Positions 1 through 8,338 of a stretch of DNA of 64,000 nucleotides are shown piece by piece (the stretch's first letter is position 1; every line of letters begins with the position of its first letter). The DNA is taken from positions 192,284 through 256,283 of the forward strand of contig NZ_DGDC01000003.1 of assembly GCF_002385225.1 (NCBI RefSeq). Reading direction: 5' to 3'. The notes under the pieces are model-generated. The model worked only from the letters and a program-made list of their open reading frames with translations. It was not told where the DNA came from and searched no databases. The translations under genes were made by a program, and so were the position numbers. Source of the stretch: Psychrobacter sp. UBA3962. Lineage in GTDB: Bacteria > Pseudomonadota > Gammaproteobacteria > Pseudomonadales > Moraxellaceae.

Positions 1-2606
1 CGGCAAGCATGCCAACAGAGCTAGAGCGCTTAAGAGCTTATGACCATGAGGACATTCAAGCTCAATTTGTCTATGCCGCTGATGGGAAGTCGGTGGCTGA
101 GCTTTCAGTAAATAACCTACGCTGTGCTGCTTGTACTTGGCTAATTGAAACCCGGTTGTATGAAATGCCTGGGGTCGATAAATGTCAGGTGAACTTAACC
201 AATCAGCGGATGCGAGTGATTTGGGATGAGGACAAACTGCCTATTAGTGATATTTTGGCCACTATTAACCAAATAGGCTATGACGCCAAGCCGTATCGTC
301 AAGATACCCATGAGGCGATGCTAGAGCGTAACAATAAAAAGATGATGATTCGTCTAGGCATTGCTGCCCTTGGGGCCATGCAAGCTATGATGTTCGCGGT
401 TGGCATGTATTTTGGTAACTACACCAGCTTTAGTGGGATGTTGGTTGAACAAAGGGATTTTCTACGCTGGGTATCGCTGTTCGTTAGTATTCCTGTCTTT
501 TTTTACTGTGCAGTGCCATTTTTTACCTCAGCTTGGTCGGCAATAAAAATCCGTCAGGTGAATATGGATGTGCCGGTCAGTATTGCTTTAATAGTGACCT
601 TCTTTGCCAGTTTATATGCCACCATATCCGGAACAGGTGAGACCTATTACGATTCCGTCAGTATGTTTGTGTTCTTCTTATTGGCAGGGCGTTATATCGA
701 GCATAATGCGCGGCTCAAAGCGGCTAATATGGCCAATGACTTGGTGGTGGTTGAGCCCACCTTGGTACAACGCTTGGGCAATGAATCGGCGCTAATACAG
801 CAGATAGATCAGGCCAATATCACTCCCAATCAGTCGATAGAACAAAAAATTGAAACGGCCGAACATCCTTTGGTATTAACGGATGCTGAGCATCAGAAGC
901 TGGAACAATTAGGTGAACTGATCCATGCTGCAAAACGTAGCAAGCAGTCTGAACAGCAGGAGGCACTACAAGTAGAAGGACAAGCCACTCAAAAGCAGAG
1001 TATCGTAACTGATGACGCAAGCTTAAGCTCACAACCACAAAAATATGAAACAGTAACCGCTCATACCCTAAATATCGGCGACGTGATTATGATTGAGGCG
1101 GGGAGTGAGGTGGTTGCGGACGGTATATTGTGTAGTGAAATCGCGACCGTATCACAAAGCCTGTTAACCGGGGAGAGCTTACTGATAGTTAAGCACAGAG
1201 GCGATAGAGTCATTGGTGGGTCGCAGAATGACAGTCAGCCTTTTGTGATGATCGTAACTGAACTACCCGAGAACAGCCAGATTGCTCTGATTGATCGGCT
1301 GATGAACCGAGCTCTGAGTGAAAAGCCGAAAGTGGCTGAGCAAGCGGATAAATGGGCACGTTGGTTTGTAGCCAGAATTCTGGTATTGGCCGTGTTTGTC
1401 TTTATTGCTTGGTACTTCGTTGATCCCTCTCAGGCGCTTTGGGCCACTGTCGCGGTATTAGTGGCGACTTGTCCTTGTGCTTTATCGCTGGCTACTCCGA
1501 TTGCCTTAACGGTTTCAACCAATAGGCTGGCAAGTTATGGTTTCTTAACCACGCGGGGTCATACCATTCAAACTTTAGCCGAAGTTACTCATGTGGCTTT
1601 TGATAAAACGGGTACCTTGACCTATGGTAAGCCCAATCTGCTATATATTGAGCCACTTCAGTCCCTTGTTGAGTCAGAGAATGCCGAGCAAAATTCAGCG
1701 ACGCGTATGGATCAAGAACAGCTGTTGGCCATTGCTGCCGCTTTAGAAGTAGGCAGTCGTCACCCTATAGCCAGTGCGTTGCTTGATGCTGCTTACCAGC
1801 TTCATTTGCCGGCTGTGACCGAGCTGGTCCATCATACTGCTGGCGGTGTTGAGGCTGTGGTCAGTGATATCGGAGGCGGTTATAAATACCGTTTGGGTCA
1901 TGTTGACTTTGCCTTAAATCATACAGATTTAGACTCAGTGGCTGCTAAAGACAAGCCACAAATACAGCTACAAAAACATAATGCCAGTACTGCGGTAATG
2001 TTGACTCGATGTCGCCTGGCTGCAGAGGGTGAGACGGCGAGTGAAGTTTGGGAGCCTATGGCCCTGTACTATTTCAATGACAGCGTTAGAGAAGGGGTGG
2101 CAGAGATGATCGCTGCCTTGCAAGCTGAGAATATTGAAACAGTAATCTTGACCGGAGACCCTAGTGAGCATGCCCAAACTGTGGCCAAAGAGTTGGGGGT
2201 TGATAAGGTTTACTTCGGCTTATCACCAAGTGATAAAGTCGACCATATCAAAGAATTACAACAGCAAGGTCATGTGGTGATGATGGTTGGGGACGGTATT
2301 AACGATGCCCCAGTATTGGCCGCCGCAAATATCTCAACTGCCATTGCCGGTGCTGCTGATCTGGCTCAGGTCTCAAGTGACAGTGTCATCTTAAACGGCA
2401 AAGTGCCAGCAGTATATGATGCGAAGCGTGTGGCGGATAAAGCACAGCATATTATTAAACAAAACTTACGTTGGGCACTTACCTATAACTCAGTGGTGCT
2501 ACTGCCTGCAGCTTTTGGCTATGTGCCCCCTTGGTTGGCAGCCATTGGTATGTCACTAAGCTCACTGGTTGTGGTATTAAATGCCTTACGCCTAAAAAGA
2601 GCTTAG
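1..2606 (+). CDS. ccoI: Copper-translocating P-type ATPase, CcoI/FixI type (5' end outside window)
   Basis: P1B-type ATPase of the inner membrane; in this subfamily it exports copper to the periplasm for assembly of cbb3-type cytochrome oxidase. Counting from the first in-window Met (position 9), the metal-binding CxxC is at residues 39-42 (RCAACTWL). Membrane segments start near 113. The actuator TGES is at 387-390, the membrane CPC motif at 488-490, the phosphorylation motif DKTGTLT at 532-538, the SRHP of the nucleotide-binding domain at 583-586, and GDGINDAP near 761. The frame is open to the left edge, and the text just inside it matches the middle of FixI proteins, so the true start and the usual N-terminal Cys-rich part lie outside. 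Residues about 256-344 are a Gln/Glu-rich insert in the actuator region that the family normally lacks. CcoI rather than CopA is inferred from the N-terminal context. A strong terminator follows. Confidence 0.88.
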   Translation, partial: ASMPTELERLRAYDHEDIQAQFVYAADGKSVAELSVNNLRCAACTWLIETRLYEMPGVDKCQVNLTNQRMRVIWDEDKLPISDILATINQIGYDAKPYRQDTHEAMLERNNKKMMIRLGIAALGAMQAMMFAVGMYFGNYTSFSGMLVEQRDFLRWVSLFVSIPVFFYCAVPFFTSAWSAIKIRQVNMDVPVSIALIVTFFASLYATISGTGETYYDSVSMFVFFLLAGRYIEHNARLKAANMANDLVVVEPTLVQRLGNESALIQQIDQANITPNQSIEQKIETAEHPLVLTDAEHQKLEQLGELIHAAKRSKQSEQQEALQVEGQATQKQSIVTDDASLSSQPQKYETVTAHTLNIGDVIMIEAGSEVVADGILCSEIATVSQSLLTGESLLIVKHRGDRVIGGSQNDSQPFVMIVTELPENSQIALIDRLMNRALSEKPKVAEQADKWARWFVARILVLAVFVFIAWYFVDPSQALWATVAVLVATCPCALSLATPIALTVSTNRLASYGFLTTRGHTIQTLAEVTHVAFDKTGTLTYGKPNLLYIEPLQSLVESENAEQNSATRMDQEQLLAIAAALEVGSRHPIASALLDAAYQLHLPAVTELVHHTAGGVEAVVSDIGGGYKYRLGHVDFALNHTDLDSVAAKDKPQIQLQKHNASTAVMLTRCRLAAEGETASEVWEPMALYYFNDSVREGVAEMIAALQAENIETVILTGDPSEHAQTVAKELGVDKVYFGLSPSDKVDHIKELQQQGHVVMMVGDGINDAPVLAAANISTAIAGAADLAQVSSDSVILNGKVPAVYDAKRVADKAQHIIKQNLRWALTYNSVVLLPAAFGYVPPWLAAIGMSLSSLVVVLNALRLKRA

Positions 2607-2655
2607 AATAAAACAATACTGATGAAAGTTGATGAATAAAGCTAAATAGAGACAT

Positions 2656-2688
2656 AAAAAAGGGGTTCCAATTGGAACCCCTTTTTTT
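2656..2688. terminator. Bidirectional intrinsic terminator between ccoI and BaxI_1 gene
   Basis: AAGGGGTTCC and GGAACCCCTT form a perfect stem around AATT, with an A-run on the left and a T-run on the right. It can therefore serve the two convergent genes on either side. Confidence 0.9.
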
Positions 2689-2727
2689 GATAAGTTGATA
2701 AGATAGTTAGTTTTAAACTTAGACCGT

Positions 2728-3450
2728 TTAGTCTTGGAAGTGGCTTAATAAGCGCATGAATTCGAAGTACATCCAAACCAGAGTGGCTAAGATACCGATA
2801 CCGAATACCCATTCATAGTCTTCTGATACGCCGGCGGCTACAGCACGCTCAACGTTATCGAAATCAAGCAGCAAGCTAAATGAGGCGATTACCACAACAA
2901 ATAAGCTAAAGCCAATGGCTACTAGGCCACCAGTTTGGAATAAGAAAGGTAGAGAGGAGCCAAATAGAACGAAGCCCCACTGCACAATATAAATTAGCAG
3001 GATAGCAAAAATAGCGGACATCATGATTGAGCGGAATTTTTCATTTACCTTGATCATGCCAGAGCGATAAAGTCCTAACATTACTGCAGCGGTAACGAAG
3101 GTAGCAGCTAGGGCGTTAGCGGGAATGCTAGGGTCAATGCCCATAAACATAATCGACACGCCGCCTAAAAACAGGCCTTCTAAGATGGCATACGGAGCTG
3201 CTAAAGATTTGGCTTTTTGAGGTTTAAAAGTAATAAACAATGCCAAACCAAAAGCGGCAAACATACTGCCAAAGGTGACCATCTGAGCCATACCACCGCT
3301 GATGCCACCACTGATAATGAAGAAGAAAAAGCCCAAAGCGGCAACAGCGCTTAGACCTAATAAGAAGCTGGTTTTATGCACAACGCCCTTAACGGTCATT
3401 GATTTGCCGCCAACGGCAAGTTCTGTACGACTGACAATAGGGTTTGCCAT
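2728..3450 (-). CDS. Bax inhibitor-1/YccA-like seven-helix membrane protein (BaxI_1 type)
   Basis: 240-residue integral membrane protein. The soluble N-terminus ends in MTVKGVVHKTS, followed by about seven hydrophobic segments spread over residues 28-235. The start MANPIVSRTELAV and the MTV-GVV-KT signature are those of the bacterial BaxI_1 branch of the BI-1 superfamily. These are inner-membrane proteins often proposed to leak calcium or protons; their bacterial role is not settled. The last helix contains the acidic pair DYEWVFGIG typical of the family. The gene is a single unit, convergent with ccoI and divergent from nadK, with about 430 bases before nadK. Family assignment is firm; function is unknown. 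Confidence 0.85.
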   Translation of the reverse strand: MANPIVSRTELAVGGKSMTVKGVVHKTSFLLGLSAVAALGFFFFIISGGISGGMAQMVTFGSMFAAFGLALFITFKPQKAKSLAAPYAILEGLFLGGVSIMFMGIDPSIPANALAATFVTAAVMLGLYRSGMIKVNEKFRSIMMSAIFAILLIYIVQWGFVLFGSSLPFLFQTGGLVAIGFSLFVVVIASFSLLLDFDNVERAVAAGVSEDYEWVFGIGILATLVWMYFEFMRLLSHFQD

Positions 3451-3877
3451 ATTGATTTATTCCTTTAGTATTTAGTTATGAATATATTAGCTATTCACAA
3501 GTTACCTAGATTTTTTTCTAAAACTTAATTTTAGCTTCAATTTATTACGGTTAGTTATCGGCTATGATAACGTACTTCTGCAAGTGAGGTAAAGTTATCT
3601 TACTTGAGGCTAAAGTTAACTCAAATCAGGAAAAAATGTGAACACATTTAAATAGTTAATGGTTACGATTGAGCGAGTTTTCAATATCGACTTTTTTTAT
3701 TGTACTGAGTGCAACGGTTCTCAAGTGGCTTTTCATCGAAGCTCTTAGTGAGAATTGGACAATAGGTTAATGCAGTGAATCTGATAATGTGGTACGCTTA
3801 GCCACTCTATTTAAAGCGATACAAACTGCTAGTAAGCCTATTAAACTTTGAATAACTTAATAAATTATCAAAATTAA
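3451..3877. other. Divergent intergenic region, BaxI_1 gene / nadK
   Basis: AT-rich 427-base gap that must hold both divergent promoters. I see one imperfect tandem repeat of about 19 bases near 3585-3623 (GAGGTAAAGTTA then GAGGCTAAAGTTA). I find no gene, tRNA or clear terminator. Confidence 0.5.
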
Positions 3878-4897
3878 ATGACCTATTTGATGAAGCTTAA
3901 GCCTATGGAAAGCTCCGCGCAGTCCGATAAGCTCCCACACTTATCAGATTCTCCTCATTTTCATTCTATAAAAAACCCCGCTTTTAGACGCATAGGCTTG
4001 ATGGGTCGTGCTCGTAAAAGAGGGGTAATCACTACCATCCATGAGATTGGTCAACGTATTAATGAGATGGGGTTGAGTCTTTATGTGGATTCAGAAACCG
4101 CCACTTTGCCTGATCTTGAGCTTGAGAAGCTGAACCAGTTACAGATAGTTAAACGTAGTTTGCTGGGTGAGATTTGTGACTTGGTAATTGTGGTAGGAGG
4201 GGATGGATCCATTCTTCATGCTGCCCAAGCTTTAGCTCGCTACCGGGTGCCCGTATTGGGTGTAAACCGAGGTAGATTAGGGTTCTTAACAGATGTGAAT
4301 CCTGATGAGGTCGGAGTTAAATTACAGCAAGTGCTGATGGGCGATTATCAATTGGATCAAAGATTCTTATTGATGATGGAGATTCAAGAGAATCATGAGA
4401 TTATCCATCAAGATATGGCCCTAAACGATGTGGTATTGCACGCTGGTAAATCAGTACACATGATAGATTTTCAATTAAAGATTGATGGTCTAGATGTCTA
4501 TCGTCAACACAGCGATGGTCTCATTGTGGCTACGCCCACAGGTTCAACTGCTTATGCCTTGTCCGGAGGCGGCCCTATTATTCACCCTAGTTTGGATGCG
4601 ATTTGCTTAGTGCCTATGCATCCGCATACCTTATCGAGTCGTCCTATCGTGGTGAGCGATAAAAGTGAGATCATGATTCGAATCCATAAGGACAATCGTA
4701 CTCAGCCGATGGTAAGTGCGGATGGGAAGCCTAGTATTGCTCTAGAGCAGCATCACAGATTATTTATTCGTAAGCATCCTGATAAGTTAACTTTATTACA
4801 CCCTCCAGGTTTTGATTTTTATGAAGCATGTCGTACTAAGCTAAACTGGAACGTACATGCTGAAGAGTTTGCTTTAGATGGTGAAGAGGATTTATAG
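3878..4897 (+). CDS. nadK: NAD kinase
   Basis: Phosphorylates NAD to NADP with ATP (or polyphosphate) in the cytoplasm. The diagnostic GGDGS loop is at residues 107-111, followed by GVNRGRLGFLTDV. The second conserved block HSDGLIVATPTGSTAYALS binds NAD, and a late block HPHTLSSRPIVV is typical of bacterial NadK. At 339 residues it is about 40 longer than the E. coli enzyme. The extra length is N-terminal: the conserved fold begins near residue 37 (RIGLMGRARK), and Met codons at 3890 and 3905 are alternative starts. No strong ribosome-binding site decides between them. It is followed after 52 bases by a YeaC-like gene on the same strand, probably co-transcribed. Confidence 0.95.
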   Translation: MTYLMKLKPMESSAQSDKLPHLSDSPHFHSIKNPAFRRIGLMGRARKRGVITTIHEIGQRINEMGLSLYVDSETATLPDLELEKLNQLQIVKRSLLGEICDLVIVVGGDGSILHAAQALARYRVPVLGVNRGRLGFLTDVNPDEVGVKLQQVLMGDYQLDQRFLLMMEIQENHEIIHQDMALNDVVLHAGKSVHMIDFQLKIDGLDVYRQHSDGLIVATPTGSTAYALSGGGPIIHPSLDAICLVPMHPHTLSSRPIVVSDKSEIMIRIHKDNRTQPMVSADGKPSIALEQHHRLFIRKHPDKLTLLHPPGFDFYEACRTKLNWNVHAEEFALDGEEDL

Positions 4898-4949
4898 TCA
4901 CTAAGTAGTATAAACTTTAGCTTTGTTGGTATTAAATGTGAGGTATTAC

Positions 4950-5255
4950 ATGAATAAAGAAGATGTATTGGCAGCAATGACTCCTGAATTAGTGGCTTCT
5001 TTTAGAACAGCAATTGAGTTGGGCAAATGGCCTGATGGCAATAAGCTAACCCCAGAGCAACGTGAGACTTGCATGCAAGCAGTGATGATTTGGGAGCACG
5101 AAAATCTGCCACCTCAAGAGCGTGTGGGCTACATTCATAAGCCTGTGAAAAAAGATGGCACTGTGGTGGGTGAGGAGTGTGATGTAGAGCATGAGCATCA
5201 TTATCCCAATATGCCAAATTCTAAAGGGGATATTCAGCCGGTCAAGTTCCGCTAA
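4950..5255 (+). CDS. YeaC-like DUF1315 family protein
   Basis: Small acidic, His-rich cytoplasmic protein of 101 residues. The start at 4950 is chosen because a GTGAGG ribosome-binding site precedes that ATG at good spacing; an upstream TTG at 4923 is in frame but has no such site. The core MTPELVASFRTAIELGKWPDG, the TPEQRETCMQAVMIWE segment and the C-terminal cluster EHEHHYPNMPN are features of the YeaC/DUF1315 family. Its molecular function is unknown. The His/Cys/Glu cluster near the C-terminus might bind metal, which is inference only. It lies directly behind nadK and ends at a bidirectional terminator. Confidence 0.85.
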   Translation: MNKEDVLAAMTPELVASFRTAIELGKWPDGNKLTPEQRETCMQAVMIWEHENLPPQERVGYIHKPVKKDGTVVGEECDVEHEHHYPNMPNSKGDIQPVKFR

Positions 5256-5298
5256 GTTATCATAGCTATCTTCAATAGATAAAACAGAAATTCAAAGC

Positions 5299-5332
5299 AA
5301 AAAAAAGACTAACCTAGGTTAGTCTTTTTTTA
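5299..5332. terminator. Bidirectional terminator between YeaC-like and HopJ-family genes
   Basis: The 22-base palindrome built on AAGACTAACC and GGTTAGTCTT is flanked by an A-run and a T-run. It serves convergent genes on both strands. Confidence 0.9.
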
Positions 5333-5351
5333 TTGCCAGATAATAAGGCAA

Positions 5352-5726
5352 CTAGAGATTTTTTACATCAACCTCTGGACGAGGGGTTAATGGGTTTTTT
5401 TCCATTAAAAAGGCATTCCAACCCCAATGTAGAAAGTTACGGATATTAGCGTGATCCGTACCATTTGGAGTGGCCAGTACCGACTGGTAATGCTCACCAA
5501 ACAACTTTAGGGTATCCACTTTATTTAAGCCATGATGTTTGGCAAAACCAAAAATCTTAGCACTGCCTTCATTGACACCAGGGTCATTAACGCTATCGCC
5601 ATTGCTAAATTTAACAGGGGTATAACGATAAAAATCGTCGATAAAATTAATGACATCATTAAAGCCGATGGCTTTTTTATCTAGTCCGTTTAGTAGTGCA
5701 GATACGTCAGAATGTCGGATACTCAT
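5352..5726 (-). CDS. HopJ type III effector family protein
   Basis: 124-residue soluble protein matching the HopJ family over its whole length: FIDDFYRYTPVKFSNGD, then NEGSAKIFGFAKHHGL, then LATPNGTDHANIRNFLHWGWN. The family was named from a Pseudomonas syringae protein, but members are widespread in free-living bacteria that lack type III secretion. The name should therefore not be read as evidence of virulence, and nothing in this window encodes such a system. There is no signal peptide. The gene sits downstream of csrA on the same strand, behind a csrA terminator, so it may have its own promoter. Confidence 0.88.
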   Translation of the reverse strand: MSIRHSDVSALLNGLDKKAIGFNDVINFIDDFYRYTPVKFSNGDSVNDPGVNEGSAKIFGFAKHHGLNKVDTLKLFGEHYQSVLATPNGTDHANIRNFLHWGWNAFLMEKNPLTPRPEVDVKNL

Positions 5727-5785
5727 AATGGCCTCATTATTAAATCAGAACTGATTATTAGCTACTAATATTTATTATATTGTCA

Positions 5786-5812
5786 AAGGCATCCTCATAA
5801 AACGGATGCCTT
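5786..5812 (-). terminator. Probable csrA terminator
   Basis: AAGGCATCC and GGATGCCTT form a 9-base-pair stem with a 9-base loop just downstream of csrA. The T-run on the minus strand is short, so termination may be partial. Confidence 0.6.
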
Positions 5813-5840
5813 CTTAGAACAATACGTTAAAAATGATTAG

Positions 5841-6086
5841 TTATCTATTAAAAAAGTCGTCATCGTCAAATGAGGTAGGGAAGTTGCTTTGCTCTAAATG
5901 CTGCATTTGAGACTGCATTGCCCGTTCATGCTGAATACGTTGATAAATCTCTTCACGATGCACGGCAATATCTTTTGGTGCATTTACGCCAATACGAACT
6001 TGATTGCCTTTCACACCCAAAACAGTGACACTTACCTCGTCACCAACCATTAAAGTTTCACCAACACGGCGAGTTAAAATTAACAT
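5841..6086 (-). CDS. csrA: Carbon storage regulator CsrA
   Basis: Homodimeric RNA-binding protein that represses or stabilises target mRNAs by binding GGA motifs in leaders. The N-terminal MLILTRRVGETLMVGD and the RNA-contact helix start HREEIYQRI (Arg44) are intact. At 81 residues it is about 20 longer than E. coli CsrA. The extra part is a Gln/His-rich then acidic tail ending in FDDDDFFNR. The start has a good AGGAG site 8 bases upstream. The order alaS-lysC-csrA on this strand is the one conserved in many gammaproteobacteria. A 518-base gap with a lysC terminator separates it from lysC, so it is probably transcribed from its own promoter. Confidence 0.97.
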   Translation of the reverse strand: MLILTRRVGETLMVGDEVSVTVLGVKGNQVRIGVNAPKDIAVHREEIYQRIQHERAMQSQMQHLEQSNFPTSFDDDDFFNR

Positions 6087-6604
6087 GCGTCACACTCCTT
6101 ATGTCGCAATTGAAAAAATTGGCAAATGCCAAATGATGAAATAGTCATAACGCTGCCCATTAAGTTTGCCCTTTAAGAAAGGCGACTTTGATTGTCCAAC
6201 GCTATTTTGAAGTTATTCACTAAATTTAAGAGTATCCAATTAAATAATGGAATGCCTAAAATATAGCTAACCAACAATCAACTTTTCAAGGGAATATAAA
6301 GTGTTCAAAATAGCATTGCTATTGCTGATATATTTGCCCTAAGGATCAGATATCCTTTTAATTACACCAGCATAGACCATATTCGAACAGAACATTATAA
6401 GACTTTATAGCGGTACTGTCATTAATATTCACTATTTTTAACATACAGTCCGCTTTTTAAGCCCTATATAAATTAAAAGAGCCCGAAGACTCTTTTAACA
6501 TAGCAAATTCCGTCAATAAAATTCCAGCTAATTAATGTGAAATTAAATTACCTGTTATAAACCTTATTACCTGTCTTGCTATTTAGCTAGCCAGGGAGTA
6601 AAGG
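6087..6604. other. Intergenic region lysC-csrA
   Basis: 518 bases, AT-rich. It contains the lysC terminator near 6475-6496 and must hold the csrA promoter and leader in its csrA-proximal part. No open frame with a credible ribosome-binding site and no tRNA were seen. Confidence 0.5.
6475..6496 (-). terminator. lysC intrinsic terminator
   Basis: On the minus strand AAAAGAG, an 8-base loop TCTTCGGG and CTCTTTT are followed by AATTT. The stem ends in a T-run, about 110 bases after the lysC stop. Confidence 0.7.
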
Positions 6605-7888
6605 TTATAGTCCAGCAACTTTACTTTCACCATCAGCGCGGTCTAAACCGAATGCTGTATGTAGAGACTTAACTGCTTTTTCTAAGTGTTGTTCTTTGAT
6701 CAAAACAGAGATTTTGATTTCACTGGTAGAAATCATTTGGATGTTGATGTTGTTCTCAGCCAATACTTGGAACATTTTGCTCGCCACGCCAGCATGTGAG
6801 CGCATACCCACACCTACTAAAGATACTTTAACCACATCTGTATTGCCATGAATTTCTTTGGCATCGATATCTTGTTTAATGTTTTCTAAGATTTTTACTG
6901 CTTTATCAAAGTCAGGACGATTCACAGTAAAGCTGAAGTCAGTTAAACCTTGATCTGATAGGTTTTGTAAAATCATATCAATTTCGATATTAGCATCGCT
7001 AATAGGGGTCAAAATTGAAGAGGCAACGCCAGGATGATCAGGCACACCACGTACCACAATCTTTGCTTCGTCTCTGTTAAATGCGATACCTGAAATGACC
7101 GGCTGTTCCATGTCGTCTCCTTCGTCTACTGTAATCAGTGTGCCAACATTTTGGCGGAATTCTTCATCAAAGCTGCCGTCTTGACCTTCATCAAAACTAG
7201 ACAGAACTCTTAAAGGTACTTGGTATTTACCAGCGAACTCAACAGCACGAATTTGTAATACTTTCGAGCCTAAGCTGGCCATTTCTAGCATTTCTTCAAA
7301 AGTGATTTTATCAAGCTTACGTGCTTTGGCGGTAACACGTGGGTCGGTGGTATAGACCCCGTCAACATCCGTGTAAATTTGACATTCATCAGCGCCTAAA
7401 GCAGCAGCAAGGGCTACCCCTGTAGTATCTGAACCGCCACGGCCTAAAGTGGTGATATTGCCCTCAGCATCAACACCCTGGAAGCCTGCAACCACTACCA
7501 CATTACCTGCATCAAGCTGTGCCTGAATTTTCTCAGCATCAATGGCTTCGATACGGGCTTTATTGTGTTTGTTATCAGTACGAATGGCGACTTGACCACC
7601 GGTAAAAGAGCGGGCGCCAATACCAAGCTCTTTGATAGCCATAGATAACAAGGAGATAGAAACTTGCTCACCCGTAGAGACCATTTGGTCGTATTCACGA
7701 GGATCTGGAGTGCTGCTGATTTGATTGGCAAGGTCGATTAATCGGTTAGTCTCACCGCTCATGGCTGATACGACAACGATTACTTGATGTCCATGGTCAT
7801 GCCAGCGCTTAATTCGCTTTGCAACATTTTTGATACGGTCGATACTGCCCATCGACGTACCACCATATTTTTGTACAATCAATGCCAT
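6605..7888 (-). CDS. lysC: Aspartate kinase
   Basis: First enzyme of the aspartate family pathway, making aspartyl-phosphate for lysine, threonine, methionine and diaminopimelate. The N-terminal KYGGTSMGS nucleotide-binding motif is at residues 7-15. The kinase core contains GRGGSDTTGVALA and TDVDGVYTTDPRV. The C-terminal third has two ACT regulatory domains (GIAFNRDEAKIVVRGVPDHPG and VSLVGVGMRSHAGVASKMF). The 427 residues fit a monofunctional aspartokinase of the Pseudomonas type with no homoserine dehydrogenase fusion, so feedback inhibition by lysine and/or threonine is expected. An AAGGG site precedes the ATG. It lies 450 bases downstream of alaS, with a stem-loop between them, so probably has its own promoter. 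Confidence 0.96.
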   Translation of the reverse strand: MALIVQKYGGTSMGSIDRIKNVAKRIKRWHDHGHQVIVVVSAMSGETNRLIDLANQISSTPDPREYDQMVSTGEQVSISLLSMAIKELGIGARSFTGGQVAIRTDNKHNKARIEAIDAEKIQAQLDAGNVVVVAGFQGVDAEGNITTLGRGGSDTTGVALAAALGADECQIYTDVDGVYTTDPRVTAKARKLDKITFEEMLEMASLGSKVLQIRAVEFAGKYQVPLRVLSSFDEGQDGSFDEEFRQNVGTLITVDEGDDMEQPVISGIAFNRDEAKIVVRGVPDHPGVASSILTPISDANIEIDMILQNLSDQGLTDFSFTVNRPDFDKAVKILENIKQDIDAKEIHGNTDVVKVSLVGVGMRSHAGVASKMFQVLAENNINIQMISTSEIKISVLIKEQHLEKAVKSLHTAFGLDRADGESKVAGL

Positions 7889-8338
7889 GTGAAACCCTTT
7901 GAATTGAAAGTTTGGTTTTCACCATTATCTCTACTACTATCGCCCAAACTTATGCCTTAGATGAGCAACGCTGTTGATATACAGTCACTACGGCATAAGT
8001 AGTAAGAGAAAATAATAATAAAAAACGGTAATCCCTTGGTTTATTTGAATTTGTCTGTACGTGTAATGAGATTGATAACCCTGATAGAGACATCTAACCA
8101 TTTGCTTAAATGAATCTGTTTTAATCGTCAAAAAAACTATTCAGACAAACGTACTTTATATCACAACAGAGCGTTACCATCAAAGAAAGCCGGAAAATTA
8201 ATGATGGTAAATAGTTATGGGTAACTAAACTTATTGCAATATTCAATATTTATTCAATTTAATGTGTCAATTGGGTCAGCCATACGAGCTGACCCAAGAA
8301 GATAATAAAAATATAAATAGAGACTATAAAATGTTAGG
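7889..8338. other. Intergenic region alaS-lysC
   Basis: 450 bases without a gene. It holds a 10-base-pair stem-loop at 8271-8297 behind alaS and must contain the lysC promoter nearer 7900-8100. Nothing else is recognisable. Confidence 0.45.
8271..8297 (-). terminator. Possible alaS terminator stem-loop
   Basis: TTGGGTCAGC and GCTGACCCAA form a perfect 10-base-pair stem with a 7-base loop, 42 bases after the alaS stop. No long T-run follows on the minus strand, so it may act as a processing or stabilising hairpin instead. Confidence 0.5.

Noticed and set aside
5352..5726. HopJ-family gene as evidence of a type III secretion effector
   Set aside because: The family is widespread in bacteria lacking such systems, and no secretion genes are in the window.
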